Shown one piece after another: positions 17,633 through 25,660 of a DNA stretch of 63,636 nucleotides. Numbering within the stretch: the first letter of the stretch is position 1; each line of letters opens with the position of its first letter. Under the pieces are notes generated by a model. That model was not told the DNA's origin. It worked only from the letters and a program-made list of their open reading frames with translations, and searched no databases. The DNA comes from Tannerella sp. GTDB lineage: Bacteria > Bacteroidota > Bacteroidia > Bacteroidales > Tannerellaceae. Both the position numbers and the translations under genes were made by a program. The stretch lies in NCBI RefSeq assembly GCF_030528505.1, contig NZ_JAUMYS010000007.1:1-63636 (forward strand), given 5' to 3'.

Positions 17633-18164
17633 ATGCAAAAAAGATTTGGAAACGAAGGAAATGGACTATTCAGACAACGCATATACTGACCTCGAAGATG
17701 TTTTTTCAGACTTTCCAATTATTTATCCGATGCTAATAATTGAATAACAAAGCATATCACCTTCGTCCCTTCACCTGAAAGAAATTCCTATTTTTAGGGA
17801 TCAATCGAAATAAAACATCTTTTTCTTTTCACCAAGAATATAAAAATTTCTCATATAAAAAAATTAAATCAAGAATACAAAACCTTTTTACCGAAAAAGA
17901 ACATTTCCTTATGTCGGATGTATTGCAAGAGCTGTCTCTCCTCCACAGGGTTTCTGCTCCGAGAACATGTTTAAAGATTTCAATACGTCTCCGGAAAGAA
18001 AAGTGGAAGTTATAGAGCTGAAAAGTATAGCCAATGAAGACGAGAAAGAGAAATATCTCGTTCAATTACTAAATGTTTTAGTTCCTAAAATAGCATGCTT
18101 CAAAATCGAACCGGAAAAATACAGGGACCGTACAATTCGCGATATCTGTACAATAAGAATATAA
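17633..18164 (+). pseudogene. Decayed coding remnants, unidentified
   Basis: No intact gene of normal size is present here, but protein-like stretches appear in shifting frames. These include MDYSDNAYTDLEDVFSDF from 17661 (28 codons, preceded by GAAGGA), TKHITFVPSPERNSYF at 17747-17794 in another frame, and a frame open from 17868 to 18164 containing KVEVIELKSIANEDEKEKYL. Base composition is more A/T-rich than the neighbours. The pattern suggests one or more genes broken by small indels and stops. I recognise no family, and the alternative that part is simply noncoding cannot be excluded. Confidence 0.35.
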
Positions 18165-18168
18165 AACA

Positions 18169-18527
18169 ATGAAGACAAAATCTTTTTTATTTTATTGACT
18201 ATGGCAGCATGTTGTATACTTGTTTCATGCTCCAACAACGACGATGAATATACGGTCGTCGTTGAAAAAGTTTTCAGCAACACTCCTTACTAGGCAATAA
18301 TCATCAATGACGTAACGAGAACGGAACACGATATCCGAGGATTAATCGTCAGAGATAAGTGGGAAACCAAGTAGACGGTAAAACATCCAAAAGGCAAAAA
18401 AGTCTGGTTAAATGCTCGTTACGATGAAGATAAGACTGTATTGCTGCGTGTCGAGATTTGGGTAAACAAGAAATTACACGGCAAAGACGAAGGTCACGGC
18501 TCTGCAACCGTAGAAGTAGAATTATAG
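18169..18527 (+). pseudogene. Small lipoprotein pseudogene (frameshift plus two internal TAG stops)
   Basis: The ATG at 18169 starts MKTKSF and hits TGA at 18196. Shifting frame within the T-rich run at 18184-18193 gives a continuous lipoprotein-like product: ILLTMAACCILVSC (lipobox VSC), SNNDDEYTVVVEKVFS, then a TAG at 18291, AIIINDVTRTEHDIRGLIVR, a TAG at 18372, VKHPKGKKVWLNARYDEDK, and a final TAG at 18525. About 118 codons in all. The C-terminal half looks like a small beta-rich secreted domain. One frameshift and two stops indicate decay; the family is unknown. It precedes the convergent PFOR gene. Confidence 0.7.
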
Positions 18528-18540
18528 CTGGATATAAAAA

Positions 18541-18594
18541 GAAAAGAAGGATGTGCCCGAACTTTTTCGTTTTACGGACACATCCTCTTTCTCT
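18541..18594 (-). terminator. Intrinsic terminator of the PFOR gene
   Basis: GGATGTG (18549-18555) pairs with CACATCC (18579-18585), with additional CCG/CGG pairing inside. Read leftward from the PFOR gene the stem is followed by TTCTTTTCTTTTTAT, a good U-rich tail. Confidence 0.85.
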
Positions 18595-18614
18595 ATCGTT
18601 CAGTACCAAATTTC

Positions 18615-21600
18615 TTACTTGCTCCAGTCTTCCGACGCCATACGCTGATAGCTGCGATAACGCCATTTCGCATTTTCTTCGGCTGCGGCAAACAACTCGG
18701 CAGCTTCTTTCGGATACTGCTTGGCTACGGACGAGAAGCGTACTTCACCTTTCAGGAAGTCTTGGAAATCTTCCCATTTCGGCTCTTTACTGTCGAGCTG
18801 GAACGGATTCTTTCCTTCTTCTTCCAACTGCGGATTGTAGCGCCACAAGTGCCAGTAACCGCAATCCACAGCTCGCGCCTCTTCTTCCTGACTCTTACCC
18901 ATACCCGCACGGAGACCGTGACTGATACACGGAGCATAGGCTATGATCAGCGAAGGACCGGGATAAGCTTCCGCTTCGCGGATCGCTTTCAGCGTCTGCG
19001 CCTGATCGGCCCCCATAGCAATCTGAGCTACATAAACAAAGCCGTAAGTCGTAGCCATCAGACCGAGATCTTTCTTACGCACACGCTTTCCGGAAGCGGC
19101 AAACTTCGCAATAGCCCCTACCGGCGTAGCTTTCGACGACTGACCTCCCGTATTCGAATACACTTCCGTGTCGAGCACGAGGATATTCACGTCCTTACCT
19201 GAAGCAATCACGTGGTCAAGACCACCGTAACCGATATCGTAAGAGGCACCGTCGCCACCGATAATCCACTGGCTACGCTTGATCAGATAGTTTGAAAGCC
19301 CTTGCAGTTCTTTACATACCGGACAACCGGACTCGGCTCCCCCGTTGATCACGGCTTCCAACTGCGGTGCTAATTCCTTCGTCTTGTCGGCATCGTGCAT
19401 GTGGTCGATCCATTCCTGCATCAATCCCTTCGCATCGGCCGGCGTATGATCACTTTCAATAGCCTGAGTGAACAGCCGGACAATACGTCCACGCATCTGT
19501 TCGTTGGCCAATTCCATACCCAAACCGAATTCGCAGAAGTCTTCGAACAGCGAGTTCGCCCAGGCAGGACCGTGTCCCTTCTCATTTGTCGTATAAGGCG
19601 TCGACGGTACGGAACCGGAATAAATCGACGAACATCCCGTGGCATTAGCTACCATCTCACGATCGCCAAAGAGCTGCGTAATCAATTTCACATACGGTGT
19701 TTCACCGCAACCGGCGCATGCACCCGAAAACTCGAAGAGAGGCGTAGCAAACTGCGAGTTCTTTACATTGGCCTTAATATCTACCAAATGCTGTTTGCTC
19801 TTTACCTTGTCCGCACAATACGTCCAGTTTTCCGCCTGTGGCAACTGGCTCTCGATGGGTTTCATCGTCAATGCTTTTTCGCCTTTCTTGCCCGGACATA
19901 CATCGGCACAGTTGCCGCAACCCAGACAGTCGAGTACATCGACCTGTATGCGGAAGGTCATTCCGTCAAACATTTTACCGACAGCTTTCAGCTGCTCAAA
20001 ATTTGCGCCTTTCTGTTCTTCCTCGTCGAGTACGAACGGACGTATGGAGGCATGCGGACAAACATACGCACATTTGTTACACTGAATACAGTTTTCCGAA
20101 TTCCACTCGGGCACAAAAGGCGCCACACCGCGCTTCTCGTAATAAGCCGTACCTTGATCCCATGTTCCGTCTTCGCGTCCTTTGAAAACAGATACGGGCA
20201 ACAAATCGCCGTCCTGCGCATTGATCGGACGAACAACTTCGTTGATGAATGCCGGGTCGTTATTTTTCTCCTTTTCATCATCAGGAAGGTTAGCCCAAGC
20301 CGGGTCTACGGCAAGCTGACGGTATTCACCTCCGCGATCGACAGCTGCATAGTTCTTGTTCACCACATCTTCGCCCTTGTGGCCGTATGACTTAACGATG
20401 AATTTCTTCATCTCATCAACAGCCTGTTCCACCGGAATCACTTTCGTAATACGGAAGAAGGCCGATTGGAGGATCGTATTCGTACGGTTACCCAGCCCGA
20501 TTTCTCTCGCAATCTGCGTAGCATTAATGTAGTATACCGAAATATTATTCTTCGCAAAATATCTTTTCACCTTGTTCGGGAGATGTTTTGCGAGTGCATC
20601 ATCTTCCCAGATGGTGTTCAGCAGGAACGAACCGTTCTTCTGCAAACCGCGCGTCACATCGTACATATTCAGATAAACCTGAACATGGCAAGCCACGAAG
20701 TTGGGCGTATTTACCAGATACGTCGAACGAATGGGATGATCGCCAAAACGCAAATGTGAGCAGGTGAATCCTCCCGACTTCTTCGAGTCGTACGAGAAAT
20801 ACGCCTGACAGTATTTATCGGTATTGTCACCGATGATTTTGATCGAGTTCTTGTTGGCGCCCACGGTCCCGTCGGCTCCCAATCCGTAAAACTTGGCTTC
20901 GAACATTCCGTCTCCGCCCAACGCGATTTCTTCTTTCTGCGGAAGCGACGTAAACGTCACGTCGTCTACGATACCAATGGTAAAGTGATTCTTCGGCATT
21001 GGCAACGCCAGATTTTCGTACACAGCGAGAATCTGTGCCGGAGTTGTATCTTTCGAACTTAATCCGTAGCGTCCTCCGACAATCACCGGAGCATTTTCCT
21101 GTCCGTAGAAACAATCCTTTACATCGAGATACAACGGTTCGCCGTTCGCTCCCGGCTCTTTCGTACGGTCGAGCACGGCAATGCGTTTGGCCGTTTTAGG
21201 AACGGCAGCCAGAAAATGCTTGGCCGAGAACGGACGATACAGATGCACGGATACCAAACCGACTTTTTCGCCGTTAGCCATCAGATAGTCGATCGCTTCG
21301 CGCGCAGCTTCCGTTACCGACCCCATGGCGATGATTACGCGATCTGCATCTTCAGCACCATAATAATTGAACAATCCGTAATGACGTCCGGTAATTTTGT
21401 TGATCTCGTTCATGTATTCCTCTACGATCGCCGGCACAGCATCATAGAACGAATTAGACGACTCACGATGCTGGAAGAAATGGTCGGGGTTTTCGGCCAT
21501 ACCGCGTGCCACGGGCTTCATCGGGCTCAGTGCACGGGCACGGAAGTCGGCCAGCGCCTGCTGATCGATCAGCGGAGCCAGATCTTGCGCTTCAAGCATT

Positions 21601-22157
21601 TCGATCTTCTGAATTTCGTGCGACGTACGGAAGCCGTCGAAGAAGTTAACGAAAGGAACACGCGACTTAATCGTCGCGAGATGGGCTACGCCTGCCAAGT
21701 CCATCACTTCCTGTACGGAGCCTTCGGCCAGCATGGCAAACCCGGTCTGACGGGCAGCCATCACGTCCTGATGATCCCCGAAAATAGAAAGCGCGTGGGA
21801 TGCGATGGTACGTGCTGATACATGAAATACGCAAGGCAATAATTCGCCCGCAATCTTATACATATTCGGTATCATCAACAACAGACCTTGTGAAGCCGTA
21901 TAAGTGGTTGTCAGAGCACCGGCCTGTAAAGAGCCGTGCACTGCACCTGCAGCACCGCCTTCCGATTGCATTTCCTGCACCAGAACCGGTTCGCCGAAAA
22001 TATTCTTCCGTCCCGAGGCAGACCACTCATCTACGTATTCCGCCATGGTCGAAGAAGGGGTGATCGGATAAATCGCAGCCACTTCCGAAAACATATATGA
22101 AATATGCGCCGCGGCCTGATTTCCGTCACATGTCAAAAATTTCTTTTCTCTTGCCAT
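18615..22157 (-). CDS. nifJ: Pyruvate:ferredoxin (flavodoxin) oxidoreductase
   Basis: 1180 residues, a full-length single-chain PFOR. It oxidises pyruvate with CoA to acetyl-CoA and CO2, reducing ferredoxin or flavodoxin, the central anaerobic step after glycolysis. Visible: N-terminal pyrimidine-binding domain (EVAAIYPITPSSTMAEYVD), two 4Fe-4S motifs (CIQCNKCAYVCP and CLGCGNCADVCP), a proximal-cluster cysteine region (GACAGCGETPY) and the TPP-binding block GGDGASYDIGYGG near 980. Cytoplasmic and oxygen-sensitive. It stands alone, with the AAA ATPase gene ending 40 bp upstream of it on the same strand. Confidence 0.97.
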   Translation of the reverse strand: MAREKKFLTCDGNQAAAHISYMFSEVAAIYPITPSSTMAEYVDEWSASGRKNIFGEPVLVQEMQSEGGAAGAVHGSLQAGALTTTYTASQGLLLMIPNMYKIAGELLPCVFHVSARTIASHALSIFGDHQDVMAARQTGFAMLAEGSVQEVMDLAGVAHLATIKSRVPFVNFFDGFRTSHEIQKIEMLEAQDLAPLIDQQALADFRARALSPMKPVARGMAENPDHFFQHRESSNSFYDAVPAIVEEYMNEINKITGRHYGLFNYYGAEDADRVIIAMGSVTEAAREAIDYLMANGEKVGLVSVHLYRPFSAKHFLAAVPKTAKRIAVLDRTKEPGANGEPLYLDVKDCFYGQENAPVIVGGRYGLSSKDTTPAQILAVYENLALPMPKNHFTIGIVDDVTFTSLPQKEEIALGGDGMFEAKFYGLGADGTVGANKNSIKIIGDNTDKYCQAYFSYDSKKSGGFTCSHLRFGDHPIRSTYLVNTPNFVACHVQVYLNMYDVTRGLQKNGSFLLNTIWEDDALAKHLPNKVKRYFAKNNISVYYINATQIAREIGLGNRTNTILQSAFFRITKVIPVEQAVDEMKKFIVKSYGHKGEDVVNKNYAAVDRGGEYRQLAVDPAWANLPDDEKEKNNDPAFINEVVRPINAQDGDLLPVSVFKGREDGTWDQGTAYYEKRGVAPFVPEWNSENCIQCNKCAYVCPHASIRPFVLDEEEQKGANFEQLKAVGKMFDGMTFRIQVDVLDCLGCGNCADVCPGKKGEKALTMKPIESQLPQAENWTYCADKVKSKQHLVDIKANVKNSQFATPLFEFSGACAGCGETPYVKLITQLFGDREMVANATGCSSIYSGSVPSTPYTTNEKGHGPAWANSLFEDFCEFGLGMELANEQMRGRIVRLFTQAIESDHTPADAKGLMQEWIDHMHDADKTKELAPQLEAVINGGAESGCPVCKELQGLSNYLIKRSQWIIGGDGASYDIGYGGLDHVIASGKDVNILVLDTEVYSNTGGQSSKATPVGAIAKFAASGKRVRKKDLGLMATTYGFVYVAQIAMGADQAQTLKAIREAEAYPGPSLIIAYAPCISHGLRAGMGKSQEEEARAVDCGYWHLWRYNPQLEEEGKNPFQLDSKEPKWEDFQDFLKGEVRFSSVAKQYPKEAAELFAAAEENAKWRYRSYQRMASEDWSK

Positions 22158-22196
22158 AAATTTCTCAAATTAATATACATCTAAATTCTATTTATC

Positions 22197-23375
22197 TCAA
22201 TATAAAAATCCGAACAGCCATAAAGGGATCAGGTTTTCTCCTCCTGTTTCCATTTTATCGACGGCATAGTACATATCCGGATTAAATTTTCCTTTCGTGT
22301 CGGGAACAATCTGAAAATGATAATCCCCATTCACTAAAAAACGAGCGTTTTGGTTACTCTCGCTTAGGGTGTTGTCTTTAATCAGTTGATTACAAAAGAA
22401 GGTTTCGTTTACTGCCGTATCATCAGGTATCTGCTGATTCATCACGTACATCAGATTGGGATTGTACATATACGCCCGCACAGGTTTTTTAGGATATTCC
22501 TCCCCCGGTGCATAAAGCAGATTAATCATCCGTGCATCCTGCAGATATTTAATATAGTTCATTACCGTTGCCCGTGATGTCTCAATCAACTTACTCAACT
22601 GGCTCACGTTCGGCGTACAAGGCATATGAAGCGAAAGCAAATAGAGCAATTTGCGCAACTTCGTCAAGTAGCGCTGCTCGATCTGTTTGATGTATAAAAC
22701 GTCGACTTCGAGCGTCATATTCATCGTTTTAAGCAGATTTTCCGAATAGTTGCGCTTTTCGAGAAAGAACGGATAAAAACCGTGATGCAGATAATCGTGA
22801 AAATAAGCACGAGGCTTGATCGATGTACATACCTCACGAGCTATAGCTACGTGATTTTTCATTACCTCGTCGAACGAATAGACTGGAAAGTCCGTACCGG
22901 CCATTAAATTCAGATATTCGCGAAACGAGAAGCCTCGCAGATAATACGACGAAACTTTCCCTGCCAGATCGGGGTTTTCGTCTTTGAGACGCATGACGGA
23001 CGAACCAGTAAACACAATCCGTAAATCGGTGAAATGGTCGTGGCAATATCTCAACTCACGAGACCATTCGGGATATTTGAATACCTGATCGATAAGCAAT
23101 ACCTTTCCTCCCTGCGAACGAAATTCGCCGGCAAAGTCAATCAATGTACGCTCCGTAAAAAAGAAATGATTCAGATTGATATACAGACATTCCTTATTTT
23201 CCGGACCGAAAAACTCATTGGCATACAGCAGCAGAAACGTTGTTTTCCCTATTCCACGCGAGCCTTTGATGCCAATTAACCGTTGGCTCCAGTCGATTTC
23301 ATCCATCAGTCCACGCCGAACGGTCGAGCCGAGATGTGCCAATAGATATTGATGTGTTCGGTAAAAAGCCTCCAT
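22197..23375 (-). CDS. AAA-14/DUF4143-type ATPase with altered Walker B
   Basis: 392 residues of the AAA ATPase family common in Bacteroidales: N-terminal P-loop domain with GSRGIGKTT (38-46), sensor-like IVFTGSS (about 123-129), and a C-terminal winged-helix plus DUF4143 region (LYLLSLHMPCTPNVSQLSKLIETS-type segment near 245). Family members usually read (I/L)DE(V/I)xxYPNW at Walker B; here it is LLIDQVFKYPEW, so the catalytic Glu is Gln97 (codon 23085-23087, CAG). Cellular role is unknown for the family. A -7 box lies just upstream at 23396. Confidence 0.85.
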   Translation of the reverse strand: MEAFYRTHQYLLAHLGSTVRRGLMDEIDWSQRLIGIKGSRGIGKTTFLLLYANEFFGPENKECLYINLNHFFFTERTLIDFAGEFRSQGGKVLLIDQVFKYPEWSRELRYCHDHFTDLRIVFTGSSVMRLKDENPDLAGKVSSYYLRGFSFREYLNLMAGTDFPVYSFDEVMKNHVAIAREVCTSIKPRAYFHDYLHHGFYPFFLEKRNYSENLLKTMNMTLEVDVLYIKQIEQRYLTKLRKLLYLLSLHMPCTPNVSQLSKLIETSRATVMNYIKYLQDARMINLLYAPGEEYPKKPVRAYMYNPNLMYVMNQQIPDDTAVNETFFCNQLIKDNTLSESNQNARFLVNGDYHFQIVPDTKGKFNPDMYYAVDKMETGGENLIPLWLFGFLY

Positions 23376-23395
23376 GCCTTGTTAAAAATCGAAGG

Positions 23396-23403
23396 CAAAG
23401 ATA
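23396..23403 (-). promoter_or_regulatory. -7 element for the AAA ATPase gene
   Basis: CAAAGATA reads TATCTTTG on the minus strand, about 14 nt upstream of a start site that precedes the ATG at 23375. No -33 TTG is found at the standard spacing. Confidence 0.5.
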
Positions 23404-23436
23404 CGAAGATATTTGAAATTGTAATGTCGAGTTGGC

Positions 23437-23475
23437 AAAAAACCACAAAAACTGCCATTTGCTTCTGGCAGTTTT
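23437..23475 (-). terminator. Intrinsic terminator after the small lipoprotein gene
   Basis: AAAACTGCCA (23448-23457) pairs with TGGCAGTTTT (23466-23475) across an 8-nt loop. Read leftward it is followed by TGTGGTTTTTTG. It separates the lipoprotein gene from the ATPase gene. Confidence 0.8.
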
Positions 23476-23548
23476 CGTAGAAGGTCAAAGATCACATGAT
23501 ATGATCAAAAGAAAGAGCGATATTTTTTCGATTATATCAAATCATATA

Positions 23549-24052
23549 TCAGAAAGATAAATCATTTTTCATGGAAAGACTCAGAAAAATAACCGTATCG
23601 GTAGTCGCATGATGAGTAAACATGTAAGTGGTACCATCATTGATTCGTATCGTATAGGTTCCGTGCCTCAACGGTATTTCATATTTCAGATTATACGGAC
23701 AGAGACATCGCACGCTACTTTTCGAAACATCTTTCTCCTTCACCCAAAGTTGATCACCATTCTGGGTGACACGAACTTCCAGCTTCGCCGCACAATTATA
23801 AATCACGCTATCGTGAGCGATCTGCAACCGGCCCCCCTCAACGGCTTTCAGACGAAGCGTTTCATACAGATCGGAAAAAGCGGCCTCCGCTTCTTCCGAT
23901 CTGATATTCGATAAACAACCCGAATTGTAAATATTGTAGACCTTCAGCGAAGTACCGGCAGCCGTACTTTCCATATCTTCTTCATTACACCCCCATGCGA
24001 AAGCAAGGGCTGCCAATACCCCTATATACAGAAACATTCTCTTCGATTTCAT
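23549..24052 (-). CDS. Small lipoprotein of unknown function
   Basis: 167 residues with a signal peptide and lipobox AWGC (Cys22, followed by NEEDMES). The mature part has a central segment predicted helical (SEEAEAAFSDLYETLRL) and a C-terminal half rich in beta-strand patterns (AAKLEVRVTQNGDQLWV). Several cysteines (GCLSN, NCAAK, CLCPYN) could form disulphides in the periplasm or on the surface. I do not recognise a domain. It is 83 bp downstream of ilvE on the same strand; its own promoter is not obvious. Start ATG 24052 gives the intact signal peptide. Confidence 0.75.
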   Translation of the reverse strand: MKSKRMFLYIGVLAALAFAWGCNEEDMESTAAGTSLKVYNIYNSGCLSNIRSEEAEAAFSDLYETLRLKAVEGGRLQIAHDSVIYNCAAKLEVRVTQNGDQLWVKEKDVSKSSVRCLCPYNLKYEIPLRHGTYTIRINDGTTYMFTHHATTDTVIFLSLSMKNDLSF

Positions 24053-24135
24053 TGTACTCCGTTTTTTAACATTCTATACATATGACGCAAAACGGGAGCG
24101 AAATGTTGCATGTTTCTGTTATTTTTTTACTTTTT

Positions 24136-25155
24136 TTATTCAATCACCTTCACCCAGCCGTATTCGTCGGGTTCGTCACCGTATTGAATGGCACGCAACT
24201 TATGATACAAACGGGTACAAACAGGCCCTACTTTTCCATCTTTTGCAATGATGTACTGCTTCTCCTCATCCAGGTCGTCGATCTGAGAAATCGGGGCAAT
24301 TACGGCTGCCGTTCCGCATTCGGCCGCTTCGTCGAATGTCGCGATTTCTTCAAAAGGCACCGGACGACGCTCTACCGTCATGCCCATCTGCTCGGCAAGC
24401 TGCATCAGGCTCTTGTTCGTAATCGAGGGAAGAATAGATTCGGACGCAGGTGTGATGTACGTATTGCCGCGGATGCCGAAAAAGTTGGCAGGTCCGCATT
24501 CGTCGATGTACTTTTTCTCTTTCGGATCGAGGTAAAGTACGGCCGCGTATCCGCCCTTCCGCGCCTTTTCACCGGCCAAAAGACTGGCAGCATAATTCCC
24601 GCCGACCTTCACCATGCCCGTGCCATGAGGTGCTGCACGATCGTATCCGCGCATGATGCATACCTTCGACGGTTGGAAGCCATTCTTAAAGTAAGGACCT
24701 ACGGGTGTGACAAAAATGAGGAACAAATATTCGACAGCCGGTTTAACGCCCACCTGCGCTCCGGTTCCGATCAACAGCGGACGCAGATAGAGCGACGATC
24801 CGCTTTCGTAGGGAGGTATGAAACGTTGGTTCAACAAGACGACCTTGCGCACAGCCTCTTCAAATTTCTCTACTGGCAATTCCGGCATCAGGATTGCACG
24901 ACTTGACGATTGTAACCGTTTGGCGTTCTCGTCCATACGGAACACACGAATTTTACCGTCTTTACCCCGGAAAGCCTTCAGTCCTTCGAATGCTTCCTGA
25001 CCATAGTGCAAACACGTAGCGGCCATGTGGATATTAATCATTTCGGACGAAGATATTTCAATCTCGCCCCACTTGCCATCACGATAGCAGCATCTTACGT
25101 TATAATCCGTCTTCATGTATCCGAACGGAATTTCCGACCAATTGATATTTTCCAT
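24136..25155 (-). CDS. ilvE: Branched-chain amino acid aminotransferase
   Basis: 339 residues, class IV PLP-dependent transaminase interconverting Leu, Ile and Val with their 2-oxo acids using glutamate/2-oxoglutarate. The PLP lysine is Lys183 in GMVKVGGNYAASL. EAFEGLKAFRG (about 55-65), SLYLRPLLIGTG (121-132) and DECGPANFFG are further family motifs. Full length for the eukaryote-like/large BCAT subgroup. It is transcribed toward the lipoprotein gene; a -7-like CAAATGTA (minus strand, 25198-25205) lies about 43 bp upstream of the ATG. Confidence 0.96.
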   Translation of the reverse strand: MENINWSEIPFGYMKTDYNVRCCYRDGKWGEIEISSSEMINIHMAATCLHYGQEAFEGLKAFRGKDGKIRVFRMDENAKRLQSSSRAILMPELPVEKFEEAVRKVVLLNQRFIPPYESGSSLYLRPLLIGTGAQVGVKPAVEYLFLIFVTPVGPYFKNGFQPSKVCIMRGYDRAAPHGTGMVKVGGNYAASLLAGEKARKGGYAAVLYLDPKEKKYIDECGPANFFGIRGNTYITPASESILPSITNKSLMQLAEQMGMTVERRPVPFEEIATFDEAAECGTAAVIAPISQIDDLDEEKQYIIAKDGKVGPVCTRLYHKLRAIQYGDEPDEYGWVKVIE

Positions 25156-25197
25156 TTTGTTAGAGTTTAAAATTTACATAAAATAAAAATTGAACTG

Positions 25198-25205
25198 CAA
25201 ATGTA
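25198..25205 (-). promoter_or_regulatory. -7 element for ilvE
   Basis: CAAATGTA reads TACATTTG on the minus strand. Spacing to the ATG at 25155 is suitable, but a -33 TTG is not at the usual distance. Confidence 0.4.
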
Positions 25206-25342
25206 CATGATAATTTCTCAATTTCCACGCAGACCCACAAAAGTTTTACCATAAACCTGCGTTTAACGGCCGTGCGCCTTGTCTTTTGTTCTCATAAATA
25301 TAAAAATCCCTCCGAACGCTACAAACAACATTCGGGGGGATA

Positions 25343-25628
25343 CAGGGCAACCGCATCAAATTCCGGATCCGATGCCTATCGGATTGGCAACCGATGCTTA
25401 TCGGATTTTTTTTTATGCCTATCGGTTGGGAAACCGATGCCTGTCGGATTTCATTGTTTGGACCGACAGGCTGTCCTTTTTGTTTGACACCATGACCAAG
25501 GGTTACTTTTCAAGCATGTTAAGGTTCGTGAAAGCACGGTCTTTTCCGGCTCGGCCGGCATCTTGCCCGAAGGTGCCCGGCCGGATGTCGGTCGGGACAG
25601 TTCCTCGGAATTTGATGCGGTTGCCCTG
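25343..25628. mobile_element. MITE-like insertion with perfect 23-bp inverted repeats and 10-bp target duplication
   Basis: The outer ends are 25343-25365 (starting CAGGGCAACCGC) and 25606-25628, its exact 23-base reverse complement. Immediately outside, CGGGGGGATA occurs at 25333-25342 and again at 25629-25638 in direct orientation, the signature of a target-site duplication. The 286-bp element has no transposase or plausible gene. Inside lie the 22-bp-period palindromic units at 25369-25447 and a G/C-rich segment (25536-25600). It sits between the ilvE promoter region and the stop of the flotillin gene, 22 bp beyond the duplication. A non-autonomous element mobilised by a transposase elsewhere is inferred; the IS family is not identified. 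Confidence 0.85.
25369..25447. repeat. Array of four palindromic 14-mers, 22-bp period
   Basis: Units CCGATGCCTATCGG (25369), CCGATGCTTATCGG (25391), a degenerate copy (25412-25425) and CCGATGCCTGTCGG (25434) recur every 21-22 bp. The last pairs with CCGACAGG at 25463-25470. The second unit plus its T-run matches the repeat at 63503-63524 in reverse complement over about 22 bases. Confidence 0.85.
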
Positions 25629-25660
25629 CGGGGGGATAAAAGACTTTTTCTTCTCACACT

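Noticed and set aside
18169-18527. TAG recoding (pyrrolysine or suppression) in the lipoprotein frame
   Set aside because: A frameshift is also needed to restore the frame and neighbouring genes show no in-frame TAG, so pseudogene decay is simpler.
19395-20390. Long plus-strand frame opposite the PFOR gene
   Set aside because: Antisense to the conserved iron-sulphur and TPP domains of PFOR; the translation is low in family-like motifs.
25369-25447. Possible CRISPR array
   Set aside because: The regularly spaced units are palindromic with only about 8 bp between them, so there are no spacers of useful length, and no cas gene is present.
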